Shown: positions 1 through 10,330 of the stretch, piece after piece | How the letters are laid out: each line of letters begins with the position of its first letter | Numbering within the stretch: the first letter of the stretch is position 1 | Origin: Lentinula raphanica | Taxonomy: Eukaryota; Basidiomycota; Agaricomycetes; Agaricales; Omphalotaceae | NCBI GenBank assembly: GCA_027919835.1 | Contig: JANVFP010000016.1 | Location: forward strand, 930,001-994,000 | DNA: 64,000 nucleotides | Direction of reading: 5' to 3' | The notes under the pieces: model-generated | What the model was told of the DNA's origin: nothing | The model's input: the letters and a program-made list of their open reading frames with translations, nothing else | The model's database searches: none | Made by a program: the position numbers and the translations under genes

Positions 1-524
1 ATTTCGCACATCGCGTCAAACCGGCAGTGTATACCTATATCATCTCTGCTGAGGACGACTCTTTCCGTTTCTCTGAAACTGGCGCTGCTTTCTTTGTCGA
101 CTTCGCTTCGAAGCACGCGTTACATGCCAATTGTTGCGAGCGAGTACGATATTCTGGTGAATTCCATCCTCGTCCGCGTGCAAAGGATGGGACTTGGGCC
201 GGATGGCAAAGTTTTGATGACTCTATACCAGACGACACAGTCGATTGGGAGGTTCTCATCGATAACAACTCCGGGACGTATTCCCCTGATAAAGCAATGC
301 TGCCTACGCTTCAGGCATTGCTAGAACATAATTTCCCCGGATTCAAAGTGCAAGCGTTGGATCGAGAGAATGAGGAACTCGCGCAAAGTGTGCAGGCATG
401 TCGTGATTACGCCCTCAAATACAGAGGTGTACAAGCACAACATCTACAGCCTCATTTGCAAGAAGGGGAAGAGTCGTTACTAAAACATGCGGTTGCTAGC
501 GGAGTTGCGACTGACAAGCAGTGA
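1..524 (+). CDS. 3' end of an unidentified conserved-looking protein (5' partial)
   Basis: An open frame runs in from the left edge (first full codon at base 3) and stops at a TGA at 522-524, giving about 173 C-terminal residues with no intron. I do not recognise a named domain. The sequence is soluble and mixed in character, with two cysteines close together (ANCCERV), a run rich in Trp and Asp, and a C-terminal helix-like stretch (LDRENEELAQSVQACRDYALKY) that could form a short coiled coil. There is no signal peptide or membrane segment in the visible part. Codon use and the long uninterrupted frame support real coding sequence. The start lies outside the window, so length and function cannot be judged. 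The next gene (PSY2) converges on it, with about 450 bases between the two stops. Confidence 0.75.
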   Translation, partial: FAHRVKPAVYTYIISAEDDSFRFSETGAAFFVDFASKHALHANCCERVRYSGEFHPRPRAKDGTWAGWQSFDDSIPDDTVDWEVLIDNNSGTYSPDKAMLPTLQALLEHNFPGFKVQALDRENEELAQSVQACRDYALKYRGVQAQHLQPHLQEGEESLLKHAVASGVATDKQ

Positions 525-975
525 TAAGGACGAGTCCATGGGTGAATCTCTCAGGCGATTGAGACAAATGATTTTATCAGAGTACAGGACTTTTTCACAG
601 CTACTAGTTGGGTGGAGGTATGGACTACTAATATATACGTCTGCTCTTTGGTTATGTACATGAACGTACTTAGTTCCTTGATACCCAATACTACATGGAT
701 AAAGCACACATAGTCAATTGATGAATCTAATTTCGAGTAATAATGACAACATTAGAGCAAATGGTAGTAAAGCATGGAAGTGTATCTCGAGGTTACATTT
801 CCAACAGATTCTACAAACAGGTGGTGCGCCCCCCAGCTGCAGACTAACGGAGAACAACTAATAATACCAGATATAGATATAGGCGAAACGTGCATAGTCT
901 ACAATTTAGTGCCTGTATTGACAGGCCTAAAACATCCCAAAAAGCTACCAGAGCTAAGACCAATGATAAACTCAT
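525..975. other. Intergenic between two convergent genes
   Basis: The stop codons of the left-edge gene (plus) and PSY2 (minus) face each other here. The stretch is AT-rich and must hold both 3' UTRs. I see no credible gene or repeat in it. Confidence 0.6.
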
Positions 976-3900
976 TCATCCAATGTCACCATCTTTCGCG
1001 CCTGGCTGTGAAGGTGTTGAAGTATCTGAAGAAGGTGAGGCGGGTTTGGACGAAGATGTCAAACCTGTTTTCCCCGTTCCAATCTTGAGCTTGAATTTTT
1101 TGGGTGGATCATCCCCGGTCTTGTTGCGACTGATTAACGGAATGGACAGTCCCCCTGTCGATTCCTTTTGTTTTCCTAAATCAGGCTTTTTGGATGGCTT
1201 CGACAATCGATTAAGTAGCTCTTCGTCGTCTTCGTCATCATCACCCCGTCTCCTCTTCTCACCTGGTCTCGAGGGCCCGAGTGAATCTGCGCTAGCCATC
1301 AATCCCGGTGCAGGTGATTGGGGTCGAGACCTCGAAACCAGAGCCTCCAACATGTTGTCCTCGTCTTCTTCTTCGACCGGAGCCAACGGTTTCAGTGGGA
1401 AGCCGTTCGAGGGTGAGTTTGAGGGGATTTGACGGTGAGAAGGTTTTGGACTAGACGGAGGAAGGATAGATGATGGGGACAGCGACGCAGAAGCGTCTTC
1501 TGTGATATCGATTGAGACCGCTTCTTCGTCGTCTTCATAGTCGACGAGGGGCCCGAACTGTGGCGAACGGAGAGGAGGGTTATTTTGTCGTATGAATTTA
1601 TTTGTCAGAGAACCGGCGACTGCCATACGACGTTTGCGTTTGAAGCCGTTAGAGTTTGGCATAGGCGAAGTTGCGCCAGTGCCCCTTGACCATGAGTGGC
1701 TGATCGCAGGTACGAAGTCATCGTCGTCGTCATCGTCTGCATTGAAGTAATCCTCTTCTTCTGCTTCCAATGCGCGACTTCCTGCCCATCCACGAGTGTC
1801 GGCAGGTCTGGGTACGGCAAAAATGGGATCAGCATATGGGGGTCAAGAGCATTGATTATTCTACGCACTTGTCTGGTTTTGTTTCGACAGGCATGGGCTC
1901 ATTGTTCATTTCCCATCTGCGAATGAACGACTGGAATCTCTGGCCGCCAAGCTGGGTCTCCGCCAGAATTTTTATCTCAGCTTCGTGGTTCTTCATACAA
2001 AAATTGATCAGCTCCTTCATGTTTTCCTACGTCACAAACGCATCCATTAGGTGTAATCACAATAACCATACTCAACAAGAACGCACCCGTCGCATATGCT
2101 CAAAGAACTCCTGACACGAGCAACTGAGGAGATTATCCCGCCGGGATTCTTGAATTGTCAGATCAAGAATTGGCTTGAAAATGTCATGCTTCGTGAGCTG
2201 AACTATTGTGTTTGGATTGGACTGTTTGAGCATTAGCCTGAAAACACGGAAGGCAGCTGATAGAAGCGTTGAATAGAGGATAAATCAGAAGCTATCAATG
2301 ATATCTCCGAAGGGTACTAGCTTACCATGCCGTAGATGCTTCTCTTTAGCTTTCAGTAGCGAAGCGACCTTGAGGACAACGTTTGTGGACAATATGTAGA
2401 AATTACTTCGGAATTGATGCTGTAGACAGAAATTGTACAGCAGATCGCAAAGATAAACATATCGATTAGTTTGTTCTCGGGTCAAGGGATAGACTGGTTC
2501 TACACAACAACGTAAGGATGGGGAAAAATGACAATTGGAGAGATAGGACGATTCATACCGGTCACATTGTTCCAATCCGGTAGGTCGTGAAACGGTTTGA
2601 ACAAGGTGTGAATACAGTTCTTGTAAAAATAGTCCATGAACCGTTCTGTGCTGGGTTCATCCTTGCGAGCCATCTTCGACGCCATTGCCTGCTCAATCAC
2701 AAAGTTGACTTAATATTCAACCAAAATGTTTATGAAGCTTCGCACCTGTGTGGCTTCAGAACCTCCCGAGGGATAATTATCTGTCGCAAGAGGTACGTCC
2801 AACCAAACTTTCAAGGCATCTCCGATCTGGCTCTGGACCGCTAAATCTTTACTCTGCGATAGATTGCGGCAGCACAGTTCCACAATGGTCTCCGCCTTAT
2901 CCGCTCCTCGCTTCCCAGCCGCCCTCTCTTTGTCTATTGCCATGATTTGCTTCAATACGTGGCCACGAACGCCGCCCAAGTCGTGGTCCAGTAGAGCAGC
3001 GAGAACCTCCCCACCGGCACTTATCATTGCCTTGGATATTGGTTCCTTTTCGGGGAGACCTAATGCCCATTGAATGGCAAAGAGCACACCTCGGTCGACT
3101 AACGTCCTGAAAAGTGCTAGTCGGGCGGGTAGCTGCACATTCTTTCCCATGACACACAACTGTTGAATGAGGTATATCACTGATCGCCTCAGTTCGAGAG
3201 CTGCTTCGGACATATCATCAGGAGCGAAAGAAGAGGGATTGTCTTTAGGAAAACCGTAGTTTCCGTTGGTGAGTTTAGACGCTGGATCCAAGCTTTCCGA
3301 AGATTCTGAATCACCGTTCGGTGGAGACTGCTGCGCTGGTTGTGTCTTCTTCCCTCCACCTGAAAGTATATCTTCATCAACATACAGTCTGACGATGTCT
3401 CGCAGAAAGGCATTGTCCTGTTGAACGTGTTGAATGATGTCCATCTGGTTGAAGATGATACTCGAATTCAAGACATTAAACGTATGATCGTCCAACACCC
3501 TTGCTAACACTACGTCTTTGAGAAACTGTAGTCGATATGTATGGTGGATCTTTCGGTGAACGTTTGCATCCCGGATGAGTACCGGCTCGTGGAATCGAGT
3601 ACCTTTTGATAGGAGATCGCGGAAATTGGCCTTGTGCGTAGGGAAGTCGGGATCATCTAAAGGTAAGGGTTAATGAATGTGAGATGAGATGGATCGGTTG
3701 CAGACGCACACTCTAACATGCCACAAATATGGAAGAAGTAATCATCTTCGAGAACTTGATCATAGATTCCGTGATCATTTAACATAACTGCAATTGAGTC
3801 GTAAACTATTGATTGGATGGTACTGAAACAGGCTGAACATACGTATGGTCTGCATAAGACTGCAAAGCGAATGCAGATTGCTTATACTTTCGGAGTCCTC

Positions 3901-5078
3901 GGCTTGATGTAGCACCCCAATTAGTTGTTTGAGATAATCCTGTGAACTCGGACTCAGCCTTTGCAGAAGGCGAAAACCCCTCACATAGAACAGTCGCTGA
4001 ACGGTCCAGCTCTACGAAGGAATTACGGAAAAGACGTACCTCGTTCTGGATATACTCGCAAATTCTCTCTTTGACTTGCGGTGTTCTCGACAGTGCTTTG
4101 AGAGACTTGTCAATATCACCAATCACGCCCATGTGAGGAGTAGGTAGATGGCCGGTACGGATAATGGTAGCAGTTGTGGCGGATGAAGGCTCCGAAAGAG
4201 GCGAAGATGGGTCTATGGTGATAGAACCATGTTCTTCAGCTATTTCCGTGGTGAGAATTTGAAACTTTGCGAGAAATGACAGGCTCACAAGCGCCACTCA
4301 TGTGTCTTTGAACGTCCAGGATGAAGCTCCAAACTTCAGCGCATCCGTCCGAATCCTGGAAGCTCAACGCATAGTCAACGCCGTCAGGTTCTGTCCACAC
4401 GATCAAAGTTTCTGGAAGGGATGATGAGTACATGGACACAAATAATGATGAACATTGTCAGAACCTTGTTGTCGTTGGTAGACATCAGAAGTCCGGATAG
4501 TCGTGCTAAGGATGATATCTTCCATATTCTTTTCTGAACGGGCCGTTAAGAATGCTTCAGATCCATCCTCGGAAAGGTGTCCGAAGCAAAAGGCAGTCCC
4601 TCTGTCTATCCACCGAGCGCCGACAAGTACATATACCTTATGAAAAGCTGTAAGTATGCACGCGTGTCCGTTGAGTGGTTATACAAACCTTGACGCGCTT
4701 CATTTCATTTGAGTCAACGTTCTGGAGATATTCTTGTTCATCGTCTCCGATAGCACCAGCCCCAGTACCATCAATTCCAGACTCTCCATCCGTTTCCAAC
4801 ATCTCGGCCTGACCAACAGTGAGATCCAACCTCTCATCCTCGTGTTTGATTGACAGGACACTATCTTGCTCAGATAGTGAAATTTCATTGCTTCCATCCG
4901 TTAACGTATTGTAATCATTGCTCTGGTCGTGAAGTTGAGAGGGAGAAAAGTCCAAAGAAAGAACGTCGTTGGTTGATTTGATTGGAGCGGCAAGTTCGTC
5001 AGCCACGTCAGAGTTGTTGGTAGGAGGAATAAGAGGAAGGGTTGAAGACGTGTCGATGGCCTCGTTGTCGCCATGCAT
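976..5078 (-). CDS. PSY2: Serine/threonine protein phosphatase 4 regulatory subunit 3 (PSY2/SMEK family)
   Basis: PP4R3 is the substrate-binding subunit of the nuclear PP4 phosphatase, which works in DNA-damage recovery, chromatin regulation and metabolism. The product starts with an acidic leader of about 130 residues (MHGDNEAIDTSS). A PH/EVH1-like domain follows (KRVKVYVLVGARWIDRGTA, then WTEPDGVDYALSFQDSDGC), which in this family reads proline-rich FxxP motifs in substrates. Next comes the SMK-1 helical-repeat domain (FHICGML near 3730; LARVLDDHTFNVLNSSIIFNQ near 3450; EPSTERFMDYFYKNCIHTLF near 2640). The C-terminus is low-complexity and acidic/basic, with the family's LVDYEDDEE motif and an RKRR-type nuclear localisation stretch. 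At least seven short introns interrupt it (for example near 4640-4690, 3790-3840 and 2470-2500). The ATG at 5076-5078 is the first in frame; the stop is TGA at 976-978. The upstream neighbour TOM20 is divergent, only 143 bp away, so the two share a promoter region. Confidence 0.93.
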
Positions 5079-5221
5079 GGCGACGATGACCGTAGCGAAA
5101 AAAAGTGAATTAGTCGAGTGGAGGAAGGAGTTATTCTGTTTACTCGAATTGATTTGATGACAAAACCTTCCTTTGACGAAATTTCGTCATCTCACCTTTC
5201 CTCTTTTTCTTTCACACATCA

Positions 5222-5961
5222 ATGAGCTCAAGAACGACCAGTGTCCTTACTATCGCTGGGATCGCTGCGCTCAGTGTGGTCGCCTATGCTGTCTATTTCG
5301 ACTATAAACGTCGGAATGACGTTGACTTTCGGAAAAAATTAAGTCAGTTAACATTCTCTATGCCTCATGCTTCGCTTCTCAAGCAAATTTTTCCCCGTCA
5401 CAGAAAAGGACAAGAAACGCGTAGACAAGTCTATTGCATCTTCTAAGGCTTCCCTACCACCAGACTCTGGTGTAGTTGGCACCGAGGAACTTCGTGAAGC
5501 TTTGGAACAAGTGAAAGCCGAACAAGTTCCAGTGTCTCCCGAGCAAAAGGAGACATATTTCATGACCCAGGTCTCTGCAGGCGAACAACTAGCTCTTCAG
5601 GGTGCGTACTGTCCCTTGTCATGACTTTCGTTGACTTATCTATCCTGTTGTAGGTCCGATGTTCTACCTTCCAGCGGCTTTGTCTTTCTACCGTGCCCTC
5701 CGAGTCTACCCATCACCAGTCGAGTTGATGATGATTTACCAAAAGACTGTCCCGGAACCCGTTTTCAAGGTTCGTGTCTCTTCGCTGTCCTTCGCTTGTT
5801 GTGCTCACGTCACTCAATAGCTCGTCATCGAATTAACTAATCTCGACGTGAGTTTGTCCATTCCAAAACCCAGCATGGACGACCTCGACGACGAAACGAG
5901 TCCAGTGAGAGGGCCTCCTTCTGAGGCATCTTCGCAGGAGTGGGACAAGATCTCCACATGA
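5222..5961 (+). CDS. TOM20: Mitochondrial import receptor subunit TOM20 (short isoform, intron 4 retained)
   Basis: TOM20 is the outer-membrane receptor that recognises amphipathic presequences and hands preproteins to the TOM pore. Exons are 5222-5342, 5404-5601, 5654-5769 and 5821-5961, giving 191 residues. Residues 6-24 form a single N-terminal membrane anchor (VLTIAGIAALSVVAYAVYF), followed at once by a basic stretch (DYKRRNDVDFRKKL), the usual signal-anchor arrangement. The cytosolic part carries the TPR-like receptor fold (EKETYFMTQVSAGEQLALQG-type region, then FYLPAALSFYRALRVYPSP). The C-terminus is acidic (SMDDLDDETS), as in fungal TOM20, and ends at TGA 5959-5961. This form requires the strong donor GTGAGT at 5848 to be left unspliced; splicing it joins TOM20 to a SET domain (see the overlapping entry). 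Length and architecture fit the family well. Confidence 0.93.
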
Positions 5962-7514
5962 AGTGATAACATAATCCTCGCCCATCTGTACTCTGCATTG
6001 TCAAAAAGTTGTAACCAGAGCTAACTTGGATATAACTCTACGCATTTTGTTTTGCTTGCTCGTCTTGCCAATCTGTTCTAATATACTCTCTCTCCTGCTT
6101 TCCGTCATTTCAGGTAAAAGATCGAGTCGAAGGTGAGGCTGTGTAAGATCTAGCTAGGGCGGGCTATCGCTAAGTTAGTTTGTGTACACGCTTTGTAGGA
6201 TACTACGTGAAATTTCCTCCCAAAGCATTTGGCGTCAAGGTGGAAACTCGCAAAACCGGTGAAATCTCGAAGAAGGCTCTGGTTCTTACCAAGGACGTCA
6301 AGGCGAGTGAAGTCATTTACAAGGTACAGTTCAGTCTGTTGGTAACCTTTGACATTAGCTCATAATGATCTGTCCTACAGGAATATCCTATCGTCGCCGC
6401 CCTTGACTCCGATCTTCAAGCAGCAGGAACCCACTGCTCCTATTGTCTCCGTTCCCTTGAACCTTCCATGTCCATTAAATCGCCTGAAAGCCCTGCATTC
6501 GAAACTGTCTATTGTTCTGCCGCCTGCCAATCCTCCGCCAAATCTCAGCATCACAGCTTACTCTTCACCCTCGAACGTCCCTTACCTCAGGAAATACCTT
6601 CTGAACCTATTACCTCTGAAAAACTGGATGAGCGGCGCAAGGCTCAAGCACAGTTTGCCACCTATCTCAAAACTGAAGCAAACGGCCATGCCGCACCTCT
6701 GCTCGTTGCTCGGTTCATTGCCCGTCAGGTTAATTCTGAGCTGTCTAAACTGATCACCCAGACAGTCAATGCACCCTCGACCACATCTGGTGAGACGGAC
6801 TACACTGATGCCGATGGTGGAGAATACCTCCTTGCTGATCATTTCGAGCGGCTGAGATATGTCGATATGACTCCGCCCAAGGACAGTCTGAAGTTATTGA
6901 CCGCTGTGTTGGACAGCGCGATGCCTGGTTTGGATGCTTTGGCAACGGAAGAGAGGTATGCCACTCTCTTAGGGAAGATGGCTTTCAACGCATACGGTGT
7001 ATTCTATGATGGCGGACGTGATGACAAGGTGCGAAATCTATCTATGAAAATAGCACGAAGTTCTTGATCAACGTATCCCTTCTTCTAGCCTGCAACAAAC
7101 GATCGTCCAGAAGATACCGAAAGAACTCGGACTCCCCTTGGAACCTCCCGCCAGATCGGTAGTGCAGTATACACCGTCTCCTCCTATCTTGCCCATTCCT
7201 GTGAACCTACCGCTCGACCCTCTTTTGATGCTGGAACCTCCCAACTGCACCTCATCGCCCTGCGGGACCTCAAAGCCGGCGAAGAACTCACGGTTTCCTA
7301 TGTCGACACTACTCAACACGAGGGTGAAAGCGTCGTCGACTGCAGGAGAAGGCGTAGAATGGAGCTTGCCCGCGGCTGGAAATTTGCGTGTCCTTGTGAG
7401 AGATGTGAGAGGGAAGGAAAAGAGCTGGGAGTCAGCAGCGATGAAGGAGTCCAGGATGCCTCGAAGTTGGAGAAGAGTTTGGAACGGTTTGAAGCAAATG
7501 AAGGACCTTTGTGA
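5222..7514 (+). CDS. Predicted TOM20-SET domain fusion isoform (alternative splice product)
   Basis: Splicing from the GTGAGT at 5848 to the TTTCAG at 6108-6113 removes the TOM20 stop and continues in frame. Downstream exons are 6114-6132 (19 nt), 6199-6323, 6381-7028 and 7089-7514, for a total of 559 residues. The downstream part is a SET/MYND-type lysine-methyltransferase-like protein (Set5/SMYD style). It has an N-SET strand (LVLTKDVKASEVIYKE), a zinc-finger-like CxxC pair plus Cys pair (HCSYCLRS, VYCSAACQSS), an inserted helical segment, SET-C motifs (SYLAHSCEPTARP, the NHSC-type pseudoknot with the Asn replaced by Ala; GEELTVSYVD) and a post-SET CxCxxC cluster (FACPCERCERE). The SET part has no convincing start codon of its own: its first exon encodes VKDRVEGYYVKFPPK and fits only as a continuation of TNLD at the end of TOM20 exon 4. 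Frame is kept at every junction. The substrate is unknown. Confidence 0.75.
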
Positions 7515-7648
7515 TGATCATCGTCACGATTACTGCTTTTCTCTGTCTAGATGCTTTGATTAAACTAAACTTAGTTACTCATACGATACATAATGTTTGC
7601 CCAATATTTAAGGGAGCTCTCGAACTAACTGTTGCTGGACGATTGGAG

Positions 7649-7658
7649 AAAAAAAAAA
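7649..7658 (-). terminator. RNA polymerase III terminator of the tRNA
   Basis: A run of ten A on the plus strand is a run of T on the minus strand, beginning 8 bases past the tRNA discriminator base. This is the expected pol III stop signal. Confidence 0.85.
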
Positions 7659-7666
7659 GGAACTAC

Positions 7667-7740
7667 TGGCCAACGTGGGGATCGAACCCAAGACCTTCGC
7701 GTTATTAGCACGACGCTCTAACCAACTGAGCTAGTCGGCC
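7667..7740 (-). tRNA. tRNA-Ile, anticodon AAU
   Basis: The minus strand folds into a 74-nt cloverleaf with no intron. The acceptor stem pairs GGCCGAC with GTTGGCC (one G-U) followed by discriminator A. The D arm is GCTC/GAGC, and the anticodon stem TCGTG/CGCGA encloses the loop CTAATAA with anticodon AAT (plus-strand bases 7704-7706). The T arm is TTGGG-TTCGATC-CCCAC. The A box (TAGCTCAGTTGG) and B box (GGTTCGATCC) are intact. The outermost T-stem pair is a T-C mismatch, which is tolerable. The gene decodes AUU/AUC after deamination of A34 to inosine. Confidence 0.95.
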
Positions 7741-7979
7741 GATACTGTACAACCGCTTACTCATCAGTCCTATATCGTTTCCACGTGCCGGTCTTCATGA
7801 GTCGTTTGGCAATTTGTTTTCGCTTCAGCTTCAACCAAGGCCACATCCATCCATGATCCTGGACCCACAGAATTTCCATTGCGCACCCTGGAGGACACGC
7901 CTCTTGGGCATTACACGGAGCCGCTGACCTTTCTTCATTGCCTCAGTCGCTTCACATGCGACGAGTTTCCTAGTTTACT

Positions 7980-8660
7980 ACTAGTGCCTATTAGGGATTC
8001 CGGAATTCGGTCCATGTTTGCCAACTCTTCCAACGAATCTGATCTCTCCAGTTGGCCCACTTTTGTCTTGAATCTCGATTCGTTGACGATTTTCGTCGAA
8101 CATTCGGGGACACTTCATCAGAGAAGCAATTTCTGGCTCCTGCTTATTAGCATGGCCGAGCCCATTGGAAGCTTGTGGTAGCGGCACGAACTACTCATCT
8201 TCATTCCAATGCACGGTAAGATTTTTCATTGGTGGTGGTGAACATGGTCCTGAATGCATCTGTCAGGGTGCTCTTGTAGTGGTTATCCGCTGTCGAAGAA
8301 CACAGCGTCATTCCTTTGCTTCTTCGGTCAGGAAATTGCTCGGCCACTTCAAGTCCTTTGGCCATTCTGACAAATACTCGAACTCAAACGGACTCAGGTG
8401 CATCAGGATTCTGCTCGAATTCCGTCAATGCTGGTTGAAATGGCGCCATAGTTTCAAAGGACATGTGTTTGACTATCACTATCCGCTTGCAGCTCATCGT
8501 TAGTAGTCACTGAGGAAGCCCGCAGAAAGAAGTCTTTCTCCAGAAACCCAGCAAGAACTGCTAGACTTCTCCTCGCACTTTTGGATAGAGAGAATGGAAA
8601 GTTCATATTCACCAGACAAATCGAAGGTTCTACATCAATATACGAACCCTCCTCGACTCA
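7980..8660 (-). pseudogene. Decayed minus-strand coding remnant, identity unknown
   Basis: On the minus strand, several protein-like segments follow one another in different frames, broken by stops. One near 8640-8470 reads SARRSLAVLAGFLEKDFF and continues to NDELQADSDSQTHVL. One near 8440-8190 contains FQPALTEFEQNPDAPESV and later HYKSTLTDAFRTMF. One near 8190-7985 contains CPRMFDENRQRIEIQDKSG. Their composition looks like real protein, but no set of canonical introns joins them cleanly, so I infer a degraded gene. I do not recognise the family. It could be noise, as no motif confirms it. Confidence 0.25.
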
Positions 8661-8774
8661 TATATGATAGCAGCTCATATCCCGGATTCCCATTGTCCGA
8701 TAGAACCTCGAGAAGCGTAATTACGATGACTGGTTCTCAATTGACCGGTTTCCTACTTTTACAACTCTAAACAG

Positions 8775-8808
8775 TGATTGGGACCAGATGATTGGGACCA
8801 GATGATTG
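8775..8808. repeat. Short tandem repeat, 14-bp unit
   Basis: The unit GATTGGGACCAGAT occurs twice head to tail (8775-8788, 8789-8802), followed by the first six bases of a third copy. Confidence 0.9.
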
Positions 8809-9050
8809 GTAACAACGAGCTGATGATAAGTGGAATGGCTCCCCCGTCCCCCGTAGCTTGTTCCCCGTTGCTTCATGGATTTAACTCTCACTCTTCTTGA
8901 TTTCCAGGCATGACCGCCGATGAAGAAATCCACTAGAGTGAAGGAATCTCGCACCCCACGTTTCGTTATCGTTACTATAGGTCTCGGACAAGATAGTGCG
9001 GTTGCGATGATTGAATCGATGGTGAAATTTGGCGGGAAATGGAGGACGTT

Positions 9051-9544
9051 CCATAAGAAATTGGACCGTCCAAAATCCTTTTTAGGTAGCCGGGTGATGT
9101 CATGCCGCTGAGCGGCAGGTGAGGCAGTGCAGTGAATCTGATATTTCTTTTGGTCCAAATCTCATGTATTTGGACCTGCCTGGACCCTGCAGGCCAAATT
9201 TTCATCAGCGTCCAATTTTCCTTGCCGTGAGATGCCGATGATGTATCGTTCACATACCCCAGATGAAAAATGTTCATTCACTATATTTTCTACTCAATGG
9301 TTGTGTGTCCTTCCCCTTCTATAAATCCCAGAAATTTTCAGTGATATTTGTCCATGAAGGAGAGACTAGGAGAGAGCAAGAAACAAGCTATGTACATCCT
9401 TCCCACGATTGATTTCATCAGTCCAATTTAAACAAATTTTGGACCAATTTCGTTTATGGTATTTGGAGCGGTCCAAATTGTGCCGCCGCACCGCCTATTT
9501 TACGTCATGAGAAAATAAAAATTGGCCCGACCAATTTCTTATGG
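9051..9544. mobile_element. Candidate foldback/MITE element with inverted ends
   Basis: The left end begins CCATAAGAAATTGG at 9051; the right end, 9531-9544, is its exact reverse complement. Similarity weakens inward (left then reads ACCGTCCAAAATCC, right in reverse reads TCGGGCCAATTTTT). The interior is AT-rich, holds several copies of a GGTCCAAAT-type motif in both orientations, and has no ORF. I cannot find a clear target-site duplication, so boundaries and class are uncertain. A non-autonomous DNA transposon is the likeliest explanation. Confidence 0.45.
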
Positions 9545-10330
9545 CAATTCATCCAATATCGCCTTGCTCAATGCTTTTGATGACCGTAAGGAGCTGATAG
9601 CCTATGCGGTTTGCAAATCCTGATGATGAAACTCTTGTTCGCAGGCGCGTACCTTTCGTACAGGTACGTTTGTCGTTTGTCTCCTTCACGACCAAACGAC
9701 GTCGCCATGTTTCGTCGGATGACCCGATATACTACGGGAAGCTTTCATACAAGGGGTACGACAGTCTAGCTGGTTAACGAAACCAATCCAAGAATGACTG
9801 CCTCCCGCGAAGTAGTAAGATTCCTGTGTGAATGTATAAACTTGCTCATGGAATTATGGAAATACTTACCCGTTAGTTGTCGTGGAGTTTACATCTTCAC
9901 CTCTGTAGACTTCCTGGTCCCACCTTTTTCCGATTTCGAACATTGAGACAGGAGGGGGTCCTTATGTGCTTACTTCCCCGCAGCTGGGCGGAAGACGGAA
10001 GAGCAAACGATACCCAAATGGTTGAACCGCCAAGTTAGGATCAAATTTACGCGGAGTAGTGACGTTATTGGCTGAGAAAAACATAAAGACAGAGATAGAC
10101 ATAATACAGTCAAAACAAAACACTATGTAGAGTTTCGAAGAAGGTAGTCGCGGTGCTAACTCATAGGCACTTTCCCGAAGGCATTCGTTACCACGTGAAG
10201 TCCATACATTTCTGCTTGTTTACTCACTCAATCACAATGATAATTGCGGTGCTGGATGGGATCTGTACTTGATCATGATACTATTAATTAGTGCCCCTTG
10301 CTTGCATCTTCCCTCTCACTCGCTTCTACT

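Larger units (their letters stand above)
7741..10330. other. Gene-poor stretch between tRNA and first regulator
   Basis: No intact gene is supported here. It holds a decayed minus-strand ORF (about 7980-8660), a short tandem repeat (8775-8808) and an inverted-repeat element (9051-9544), each listed separately. From about 9560 to 10330 I see only the presumed promoter of the downstream regulator and no feature I can defend. Confidence 0.5.

Noticed and set aside
6180..6365. Separate start codon for the SET protein near 6180
   Set aside because: An upstream frame exists, but it would replace the conserved-looking exon VKDRVEG with non-homologous residues; splicing to TOM20 explains the sequence better.
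8721..9158. Minus-strand open frame of about 145 residues overlapping the inverted-repeat element
   Set aside because: It crosses the end of the candidate MITE and a tandem repeat and shows no motif.
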